From assembly GCA_009885185.1 (NCBI GenBank), contig VFLF01000935.1, positions 1-9,219 on the forward strand: a stretch of DNA of 9,219 nt, written 5' to 3'. The DNA comes from Nitrosomonadales bacterium. Lineage in GTDB: Bacteria; Pseudomonadota; Gammaproteobacteria; Burkholderiales; SG8-41. The notes beneath the pieces are model-generated. The model saw only the letters and a list, made by a program, of their open reading frames with translations. It was not told where the DNA came from and did not search any database. Shown in pieces: positions 1 through 4,933 of this stretch (position 1 is the stretch's first letter; the number at the start of each line of letters is the position of its first letter). A program made the position numbers and the translations under genes.

Positions 1-601
1 ATACTTCCTGCACTTCACCGCCGAGGAGATGCAGCACGTCGAACTGGTGGATCGCCAGCTGCGACAGCGGGCCACCGGGGGCGCGATCCTTGTACCAACG
101 CCAGGTCTGCGGGGTCAGTTCCAGTGCGCGTTCGTTGGAGAAATTGGCTTCGATGAAAGCGACACGACCGAGTTCACCGGCGTCGATTTTTTCCTTGATG
201 ATGCGGATGCCGGCCATCAGCCGCGCACTGTGGCCGACGGTGACGGTGATGCCGTATTGCTTTTCGAGCGCCTCGATTTTGAAGCCGTCTTCCAGCGTTT
301 GCGCGATGGGCTTCTCGGTATACACATGCTTGCCGGCCTTGGCGACCAGCTCCGCCATCGGCAGATGCTGTTCATTCGGCACGGTGAGGATCACGCCCTG
401 GATGTCAGGATTCGACAGCATGCTCTGCATGTCGGGCACGCCCGGCACGCCGAGTTCCTTTTGAAAGTCGTCGCGCTTATCCTGCGAACGGCTGTAACCA
501 GCGACGATTTGCAGTTTGTCGGATTTTCCGGAAACGGCGCGGGTCAACACCTTGGCCCAACGACCGAGGCCGACGATGCCCATTTTGACGGGACTGCTCA
601 T
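1..601 (-). CDS. Gfo/Idh/MocA family oxidoreductase, N-terminal part (runs off left edge)
   Basis: Read on the minus strand from an ATG at 601-599, this frame stays open for about 200 codons to the window edge, so the C-terminus is missing. The N-terminus is a Rossmann fold with a GLGRWA nucleotide-binding turn at residues 11-16. It is followed by TVPNEQH (73-79) and VYTEKPIA (93-100); the EKP tripeptide is the hallmark of the Gfo/Idh/MocA family. Further on come VGHSARL and a GGPLSQLAIHQFD stretch from the start of the second domain, where family members place substrate-contacting His/Asp residues. Such enzymes are cytoplasmic NAD(P)-dependent dehydrogenases of sugars, inositols or related polyols; the substrate cannot be told here. 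An AAAGGAG Shine-Dalgarno lies about 7 nt before the ATG, which fixes the start. The gene diverges from the riboswitch-controlled metal operon. The long plus-strand reading frames over this region are antisense shadows. Confidence 0.9.
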   Translation of the reverse strand, partial: MSSPVKMGIVGLGRWAKVLTRAVSGKSDKLQIVAGYSRSQDKRDDFQKELGVPGVPDMQSMLSNPDIQGVILTVPNEQHLPMAELVAKAGKHVYTEKPIAQTLEDGFKIEALEKQYGITVTVGHSARLMAGIRIIKEKIDAGELGRVAFIEANFSNERALELTPQTWRWYKDRAPGGPLSQLAIHQFDVLHLLGGEVQEV

Positions 602-638
602 GTACAACTCCTTTCGACATTGAATGGAACAGGGCGGC

Positions 639-667
639 ATTAAATCACGTTTTGCGCGGCATGTCGT
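639..667 (-). promoter_or_regulatory. Candidate sigma70 promoter for the Gfo/Idh gene
   Basis: On the minus strand, ACGACA (plus 662-667; 4 of 6 consensus bases) is followed by a 17-nt spacer and TTTAAT (plus 639-644; 5 of 6). Transcription would start around 630, leaving a leader of roughly 30 nt before the ATG at 601. This is pattern matching only. The -35 box touches that of the divergent riboswitch promoter. Confidence 0.4.
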
Positions 668-695
668 AGACGCCCCAGCGGCCGCTTGATAGAAT
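667..695 (+). promoter_or_regulatory. Candidate sigma70 promoter of the Mn-riboswitch operon
   Basis: TAGACG (667-672; 4 of 6) and TAGAAT (690-695; 5 of 6) are separated by 17 nt. The predicted start at about 702 lies directly upstream of the aptamer, which is where a riboswitch transcript should begin. No experimental support; inferred from spacing and position. Confidence 0.45.
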
Positions 696-704
696 CGGCG
701 CGTC

Positions 705-822
705 ATTGGGGAGTAGTCGCCCTGCATCGCGTGCAGGGGCTTGCGTCAACATACTTGGCCGGTTGGTCATGGTGCAAGCGGTTTCCTGAACTTGGCAAGA
801 CCTTTGACCATATCGCCTCCGA
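705..822 (+). ncRNA. yybP-ykoY manganese riboswitch aptamer
   Basis: The conserved blocks of the yybP-ykoY (Mn2+) aptamer appear in order: GGGGAGTAG at 708-716, GTCAACATACT at 745-755 and GACCATATCGCC at 806-817. The first variable arm is a clean hairpin, CCCTGCA (720-726) with TGCAGGG (732-738). The second arm, 756-805, can close with GGTCA (765-769) and TGACC (805-809). A closing P1 helix can be drawn between 706-713 and about 816-822. In this class the two conserved loops dock and bind Mn2+, and the RNA activates Mn exporters when the metal is high. The gene downstream is a UPF0016-type Mn exporter, which fits exactly. An in-frame upstream extension of the exporter reading frame from a TTG at 741 lies inside the aptamer and is not the real start. 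Confidence 0.93.
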
Positions 823-832
823 AATTTTTATT

Positions 833-885
833 TTGGCCGGGGCAGCGGTGTGGTCATTCGTCTAACGTTCGCTCCGGCCAAGGAG
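833..885 (+). promoter_or_regulatory. Expression platform: hairpin masking the Shine-Dalgarno
   Basis: TTGGCCGGGGC (833-843) pairs with GCTCCGGCCAA (871-881), an 11-bp stem with one G-U pair and a 27-nt loop. Its 3' arm ends inside the AAGGAG ribosome-binding site (880-885), which sits 5 nt before the GTG start. No U-run follows the stem, so translational control of the exporter is more likely than termination. The arrangement is seen in the sequence; the switching role is inferred. Confidence 0.65.
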
Positions 886-890
886 TTTCA

Positions 891-1466
891 GTGGAAGCCT
901 TCCTCATCTCGACTAGCGTTGTTGCCCTTGCCGAAATCGGCGACAAAACCCAACTGCTCGCCTTCATACTCGCGGCCAAGTACCGCAAGTCACTGACGAT
1001 CATTCTCGGCATTCTGGTTGCGACCTTGGTGAATCACGCACTGGCGGCGGCGCTCGGCGCATGGCTGCCATCTCTGATGAAGCCGGAAATCCTGCGCTGG
1101 GTGCTGGGCCTCTCGTTCATCGGCATGGCCGTCTGGACATTGATCCCGGATACATTCGACGAGAGTGATGCCACACTCACACGCATGGGTGTTTTCGGTG
1201 CCACGCTGATTGCGTTTTTTCTCGCCGAGATGGGTGATAAAACCCAGGTGGCGACGGTGGCGCTGGCCGCGCAGTATCACGCGTTTTTCATCGTGCTGGC
1301 CGGCACCACGCTGGGCATGATGATCGCCAACGTGCCAGCGGTGCTGCTGGGCGAACGCATCGCGCACCGCATGCCGGTGCGATTGGTTCATACTATCGCG
1401 GCAGCCATTTTCGCCATACTGGGCATTGCCACCTTGCTGGGCGCAGGTGAACGCATCGGCATTTGA
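891..1466 (+). CDS. mneA: UPF0016/GDT1 family manganese exporter (MneA-like)
   Basis: This 191-residue inner-membrane protein has the defining duplication of the UPF0016 (TMEM165/GDT1) family: EIGDKT at residues 15-20 and EMGDKT at 113-118, each at the start of a three-helix repeat, giving six predicted membrane segments. The two E-x-G-D-K-T/S motifs form the cation-binding site in the family, and bacterial members export Mn2+. The length is normal for a bacterial member. The start is GTG at 891, preceded by AAGGAG at 5 nt; an in-frame upstream extension would overlap the riboswitch and is rejected. The upstream yybP-ykoY aptamer independently supports the manganese role and implies induction by excess Mn2+. 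A CDF efflux gene follows after 42 bp on the same strand, probably in the same transcript. Confidence 0.93.
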   Translation: MEAFLISTSVVALAEIGDKTQLLAFILAAKYRKSLTIILGILVATLVNHALAAALGAWLPSLMKPEILRWVLGLSFIGMAVWTLIPDTFDESDATLTRMGVFGATLIAFFLAEMGDKTQVATVALAAQYHAFFIVLAGTTLGMMIANVPAVLLGERIAHRMPVRLVHTIAAAIFAILGIATLLGAGERIGI

Positions 1467-1508
1467 GGGTTGGCGCAATGACGTCATTACGCCACCGGGA
1501 GACACATC

Positions 1509-2459
1509 ATGCACAGTCACGATTTATCCGAATGGACGCATCACCACGAGTTCGACACCGGCAATCGCGCGGCCGAACGCGGCACGCGCATGGTCATGTG
1601 GATCACCGCCGTGATGATGGTGATCGAGATCGCCGCAGGCTGGTGGTTCAACTCGATGGCGCTACTGGCCGACGGCTGGCATATGAGCTCGCACGCCGTG
1701 GCCATCGGCTTGAGCGCGTTCGCCTATGCCGCGGCGCGGCGCTACGCGCGCGACCCGCGATTTGCCTTCGGCACCTGGAAGATCGAGGTGCTGGGCGGTT
1801 TCGCCAGTTCCATCTTTTTGCTTGGCGTGGCGCTGATGATGGTGGTGGGCTCGGTCGAGCGGCTCGTTTCGCCGCAGCCGATTCATTATCAGGAGGCGAT
1901 GATCGTGGCGGCGGCGGGGCTGGTCGTCAATATTCTCTGCGCGATGATTCTGGGGCGCGTTCGCGGTCATTCCCACGATGACGGCCATGGGCACGGGCAT
2001 GGTCACGACCACGGCCACGATCTGAATTTGAAGGCGGCGTATCTCCACGTGGTCGCGGACGCAGCAACCTCGGTGCTGGCCATCGTGGCGCTGGCCGGCG
2101 GCTGGCTGTATGGTTGGCAATGGCTTGATCCGGTGATGGGCATCATCGGCGCCGTGCTGGTGGCGATCTGGGCGTGGAACCTGATCCGCGTGACGGGCAA
2201 GGTGCTGCTCGACCGCGAGATGGATGAACCCGTGGTGCAGGAAATCCGCGAGGCCGTCGAAACCGGGCCGGAGGCAGGCGACACCAGCGTCACCGACATC
2301 CACGTGTGGCGCGTGGGCAAGCGCGCCTATGCGTGCGCGCTCACGCTGGTCACGCACGACGAGACACTGACAGCCAATCGTGTACGCGAGCAGCTCGCGC
2401 AACACGAAGAAATCGTTCACGCCACGATAGAGATTAACTTGTGCGCGAGTGACGGGTAA
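1509..2459 (+). CDS. dmeF: CDF family divalent metal efflux protein, DmeF-like
   Basis: This 316-residue protein is a cation diffusion facilitator, a proton-coupled exporter of divalent metals from the cytoplasm. The transmembrane domain spans about residues 28-235. TM2 carries LADGWHMSSH (53-62) and TM5 carries HVVAD (180-184), giving a predicted site of H58, H62, H180 and D184. DGWHM followed by a second His is typical of the DmeF subgroup (Co/Ni efflux) rather than of FieF/YiiP, which uses Asp residues. A His-rich cytoplasmic loop lies at 154-170, and a second His cluster (HSH, HHH) sits at the N-terminus. The C-terminal part, about 236-316, contains DIHVWRVG and fits the usual CDF cytoplasmic dimerisation domain. 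GGGAG lies about 7 nt before the ATG. Position behind mneA suggests shared Mn-riboswitch transcription, so Mn2+ is a possible substrate alongside Co2+, Ni2+ or Zn2+. Confidence 0.9.
   Translation: MHSHDLSEWTHHHEFDTGNRAAERGTRMVMWITAVMMVIEIAAGWWFNSMALLADGWHMSSHAVAIGLSAFAYAAARRYARDPRFAFGTWKIEVLGGFASSIFLLGVALMMVVGSVERLVSPQPIHYQEAMIVAAAGLVVNILCAMILGRVRGHSHDDGHGHGHGHDHGHDLNLKAAYLHVVADAATSVLAIVALAGGWLYGWQWLDPVMGIIGAVLVAIWAWNLIRVTGKVLLDREMDEPVVQEIREAVETGPEAGDTSVTDIHVWRVGKRAYACALTLVTHDETLTANRVREQLAQHEEIVHATIEINLCASDG
1968..2018 (+). repeat. In-frame His/Gly repeat coding the CDF metal-binding loop
   Basis: Degenerate 6-bp units of the form GGNCAY encode alternating Gly-His and Asp-His residues (154-170 of the CDF protein). 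Such loops in CDF transporters bind metal on the cytoplasmic face. Simple repeats like this tend to vary in copy number between strains. Confidence 0.6.
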
Positions 2460-2488
2460 TTGACCGCATGGCGCGAACGGCGTATTGT
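2460..2488 (+). promoter_or_regulatory. Candidate promoter of vapBC
   Basis: TTGACC (2460-2465; 5 of 6) and TATTGT (2483-2488; 4 of 6) are separated by exactly 17 nt, and TTGACC starts immediately after the CDF stop codon. The predicted start near 2495 leaves a leader of about 20-25 nt. Two direct copies of GTCTTACCT (2487-2495 and 2500-2508, period 13) overlap the -10 region and leader and could be an operator for the AbrB-type antitoxin. Confidence 0.5.
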
Positions 2489-2518
2489 CTTACCTCTTCG
2501 TCTTACCTTCGGTGCATG

Positions 2519-2824
2519 ATGGAAACTATACGCGCTTCCAGCAAAGGGCAGATTGTCATTCCCAAGTCGATACGCGAGTCGCTGGATATCCGCAGCGGCA
2601 CCGAGCTCGACGTGGAACTGATTCCCGGCGAGGGCTTCAAGGTCACGCGGCGGGATGCCGATCACGTTGAGCGCGTCGGTAAACTGGCGGGTTCGCTTGC
2701 CATGGCGGGGAAAAACCCGCGTTATGCGAAGATGAGTGATGCAGACGTGGTGGCGAGCGTGGTTCAGCAGGACGACGCCCGCACCAGGGCTTATTCCCGC
2801 ACTGCGAAACGGGGCCGCCGGTGA
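2519..2824 (+). CDS. vapB: AbrB/MazE-fold antitoxin of a VapBC pair
   Basis: This 101-residue protein begins with a SpoVT/AbrB swapped-hairpin DNA-binding domain: IRASSKGQIVIPKSIRESL at residues 4-22, then a GTELDVE strand and a GFKV strand by about residue 42. The rest (about 45-101) is a Lys/Arg-rich tail that would wrap the toxin. In VapBC modules the antitoxin neutralises the PIN-domain RNase and represses its own operon. I chose ATG 2519; ATG 2516 directly before it is equally possible, whereas an in-frame ATG at 2468 would place the start within the predicted promoter and add 17 unconserved-looking residues. No strong Shine-Dalgarno is visible. The stop codon overlaps the toxin start (GTGA, 2821-2824), implying translational coupling. 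Confidence 0.85.
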   Translation: METIRASSKGQIVIPKSIRESLDIRSGTELDVELIPGEGFKVTRRDADHVERVGKLAGSLAMAGKNPRYAKMSDADVVASVVQQDDARTRAYSRTAKRGRR

Positions 2825-3216
2825 TAGCGCTGGACACCAATATTCTGGCGCGATACCTGTTGGGGGACGATCGTGCGCAAATGAGCGCGGCACGCCGGCT
2901 GCTGGACGACGCGGATCAGGAATACTGGGTGCCGGTGACGGTGGTGCTGGAGTTGTCGTGGGTGTTGCGGCAATCGGCTGCGCCGCGCGAGGTAGTGCTG
3001 GAGAAAATGCGCGAAGTGCTGTCGCTGCGCAATGTGCGCGCGCAATTGTCCGAGCACGTGTTTCAAGCCCTGCGCTGGGCTTTGCAAGGCATGGATTTTG
3101 CCGACGCGCTGCACCTTGCCTTGAGCGGCAAAGCGGAGCGGCTCGTGACTTTCGATAAAGAGTTCATCAAACAATCGCGCAAAATCGGCGCATCCCCGTT
3201 GGCGCTTGCGCCCTAA
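2821..3216 (+). CDS. vapC: PIN-domain ribonuclease toxin (VapC)
   Basis: This 131-residue protein has the length and motifs of a VapC toxin, a Mg2+-dependent PIN-domain RNase that typically cuts tRNA or rRNA when freed from VapB. The likely acidic metal-binding residues are D5 in LDTNI, E44 in VVLELSW, D95 in MDFADALH and D112 in TFDKEF; all four are present, so the toxin looks intact. It starts at GTG 2821, overlapping the vapB stop by 4 nt. The stop codon lies only 25 bp from the Bug receptor start, with no terminator visible between them, so read-through into that gene is possible. Confidence 0.9.
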   Translation: MIALDTNILARYLLGDDRAQMSAARRLLDDADQEYWVPVTVVLELSWVLRQSAAPREVVLEKMREVLSLRNVRAQLSEHVFQALRWALQGMDFADALHLALSGKAERLVTFDKEFIKQSRKIGASPLALAP

Positions 3217-3241
3217 AACAATCTACCGAGAAGGGATAAAA

Positions 3242-4207
3242 ATGAAATTAAAACAAATAGTTACCGTTATGGCGGCTTGCGCGCTCTGCGTCGGCGCAGC
3301 CACCGCGCAGCAGTTCCCCACGCGCACCATCCGCGCCATCGTGCCCTACGCACCCGGCGGCTCGACCGACGTGGTGATGCGCATCCTCGCGCCGCGCATG
3401 AGTGACATACTCGGCCAGCAGGTGATCGTTGAAAATCGTCCCGGCGGCTCATCCACCATCGGCCTCGACATCGCGGCGAAAGCGCCGCCCGACGGCCACA
3501 CCATCGGCATTGCCAACGTGACCTTCTGCGCGAACCCCAGCCTCATTCGCAAAATGCCTTTTGATTCGGAAAAGGATTTGTTGCCGGTATCGTTCATGTC
3601 GCTGGTGACGCTGGTGCTGTCGGTGCATCCGTCGGTGCCCGCCAAGTCGGTGAAGGACTTGATCGCGCTCGCCAAGGCGCAACCCGGCGTGATGAATTAC
3701 GCCTCGGCGGGCAACGTCAGCGCTAACCACCTGGCCACCGAGCGCTTCAGCTCGGCGACTGGCATCAAAATGACCCACGTGCCATACAAAGGCGGCGGCC
3801 CGGCGGTGATCGCGCTGCTGTCGGGCGAGACCGGGCTGCTGTTCGCCACCATTCCGTCATCGATACAGCATTTCAAAACCGGCAGGCTGCGCCCGCTGGG
3901 CGTCTCCAGTTTGAAGCGCAGCGTCGCGCTGCCCGACGTGCCGAGCGTGGCGGAAGCCGCGGTGCCGGGCTTTGAAGCCAACGAATGGAACGGTGCGCTG
4001 GTGCCGGCGGGCACGCCGCGCGCGGCCATCGACCGTTTGTATCAGTCGATCGCCAAATCCGCCGCCATCCCCGAAGTGCGCGAGCGCATCATCGCGCTCG
4101 GCGCCGAGCCGGTGGGCAACACGCCGGAAGAATTCGGCGCGTTCATCAAGCGCGAGTTTGTGACGTGGGCGAAGATTATTAAGGAAGTGGGGATCAAGGT
4201 GGAGTGA
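3242..4207 (+). CDS. Bug (TctC-type) periplasmic solute-binding protein
   Basis: This 321-residue secreted protein belongs to the Bug family, the substrate-binding subunit type of tripartite tricarboxylate transporters. Residues 1-22 form a Sec signal peptide ending ATA before QQFP; there is no lipobox. The mature part has the family signatures: IRAIVPYAPGGSTDVV near the N-terminus, VIVENRPGGSSTIG, AKAPPDGHTIG, the MTHVPYKGGGPAV ligand loop, and a C-terminal EFVTWAKIIKEVGIK. Bug proteins bind small carboxylates or similar anions between two lobes; the ligand cannot be read from the sequence. No TctA or TctB membrane subunit is nearby, as is usual for orphan Bug genes. I chose ATG 3242, not an in-frame ATG at 3206 that overlaps vapC, because AAGGGA lies 6 nt upstream and the signal peptide then starts correctly. 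Confidence 0.93.
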   Translation: MKLKQIVTVMAACALCVGAATAQQFPTRTIRAIVPYAPGGSTDVVMRILAPRMSDILGQQVIVENRPGGSSTIGLDIAAKAPPDGHTIGIANVTFCANPSLIRKMPFDSEKDLLPVSFMSLVTLVLSVHPSVPAKSVKDLIALAKAQPGVMNYASAGNVSANHLATERFSSATGIKMTHVPYKGGGPAVIALLSGETGLLFATIPSSIQHFKTGRLRPLGVSSLKRSVALPDVPSVAEAAVPGFEANEWNGALVPAGTPRAAIDRLYQSIAKSAAIPEVRERIIALGAEPVGNTPEEFGAFIKREFVTWAKIIKEVGIKVE

Positions 4208-4256
4208 CCCACAGACTGCGGCGTTTGGCTGCGGATACGGGCACGGGCTTGACCTG

Positions 4257-4271
4257 TTACGTGAGGCGTAA
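4257..4271 (+). promoter_or_regulatory. Candidate HigA operator at the higBA promoter
   Basis: TTACG-TGAGG-CGTAA is a perfect inverted repeat with 5-bp arms, 13 nt before the higB start. It falls between a -35-like TTGACC (4249-4254) and a weak -10-like TACCCT (4272-4277) spaced 17 nt apart. XRE-family HigA antitoxins usually repress their own promoter through such TTAC/GTAA palindromes. The palindrome is seen; its function is inferred. Confidence 0.55.
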
Positions 4272-4283
4272 TACCCTGAGCGG

Positions 4284-4565
4284 GTGATCAAATCCTTCCG
4301 ATCGGCGGATACCGAGGCCTTGTTTCAGGACGGCGTTGTGCCACGGTTTCGCGCCATCGAGCGCGCCGCGCGGCGCAAGTTGCTTTACCTCGGGCAGGCG
4401 CGGGCTCTGCAGGACCTGCTGGCACCGCCCGGTAACCGGCTTGAGACGCTGAAAGGCGACCGCAAGGGGCAGCACAGCATACGCGTCAACGATCAATGGC
4501 GCATCTGCTTCCGATGGCAGGACAATCACGCGTACGATGTCGAAATTGTTGACTACCACAGGTGA
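4284..4565 (+). CDS. higB: HigB toxin (RelE/ParE superfamily mRNA interferase)
   Basis: This 93-residue protein is a canonical HigB, a ribosome-dependent RNase of the RelE fold. The C-terminal core reads RLETLKGDRKGQHSIRVN (52-69), then QWRICFRW (71-78) and VEIVDYH (86-92). K57, R73, Y91 and H92 sit at the positions I recall as important in Proteus HigB, so the toxin looks intact. It starts with GTG at 4284. No Shine-Dalgarno is evident, and the candidate promoter would start transcription almost at that GTG, so a leaderless message is possible. As usual for higBA, the toxin precedes the antitoxin; the toxin stop codon lies inside the higA leader. Confidence 0.92.
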   Translation: MIKSFRSADTEALFQDGVVPRFRAIERAARRKLLYLGQARALQDLLAPPGNRLETLKGDRKGQHSIRVNDQWRICFRWQDNHAYDVEIVDYHR

Positions 4566-4573
4566 GTGCAAAC

Positions 4574-4873
4574 ATGACCGCCAAACTACTGGACCCGATC
4601 CCGCCCGGCGAAATCCTCAGCGAGGAATTCATGAAGCCGATGGGCATCAGCATCAACGCGCTGGCGCGTGACATCGGTGTGCCGCCCAATCGCATCAGTG
4701 AGATTGTCGGCGGCAAGCGCGCGATTTCGGCGGATACGGCGTTGCGCCTGGGCAAGTATTTCGGCGTTTCGCCGGAAACCTGGCTCGGATTGCAGGCCGA
4801 TTACGATCTGCGGCTGGCAAAGCGCAGCATCTGGCCCAAGATCAATCAGCAGGTGCGCGCCCGGGCGGCGTGA
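4574..4873 (+). CDS. higA: HigA antitoxin (XRE-type helix-turn-helix)
   Basis: This 99-residue protein has the HigA layout: the N-terminal LLDPIPPGEILSEEFMKPMG typical of HigA/VapI antitoxins, a helix-turn-helix at about residues 23-60 (INALARDIGVPPNRISEIVGGKR), and a short helical tail. It binds and neutralises HigB and represses the operon, probably through the palindrome at 4257-4271. I prefer ATG 4574 because AGGTGAG (4560-4566) sits about 7 nt upstream and because homologues start close to this point. GTG 4562, which overlaps the higB stop by 4 nt, is the alternative and adds four residues. The restriction-modification gene starts 60 bp downstream. Confidence 0.92.
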   Translation: MTAKLLDPIPPGEILSEEFMKPMGISINALARDIGVPPNRISEIVGGKRAISADTALRLGKYFGVSPETWLGLQADYDLRLAKRSIWPKINQQVRARAA

Positions 4874-4933
4874 TGCATTCTCGATGCGGCACATTGATCG
4901 TCTGTACTTCAATCTGCAACTGACGGATTCACC

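Noticed and set aside
29..643. Long plus-strand reading frame of 204 codons at the left edge
   Set aside because: It lies antisense to a clear Gfo/Idh/MocA coding sequence with a good ribosome-binding site; its own translation is low-complexity and resembles no family.
741..890. N-terminal extension of the Mn exporter from TTG 741
   Set aside because: It overlaps the conserved riboswitch blocks and the hairpin; GTG 891 has AAGGAG at 5 nt and gives the normal family length.
1662..2420. 252-codon minus-strand frame opposite the CDF gene
   Set aside because: His/Arg-rich antisense shadow, typical of GC-rich codons; no motif and no ribosome-binding site.
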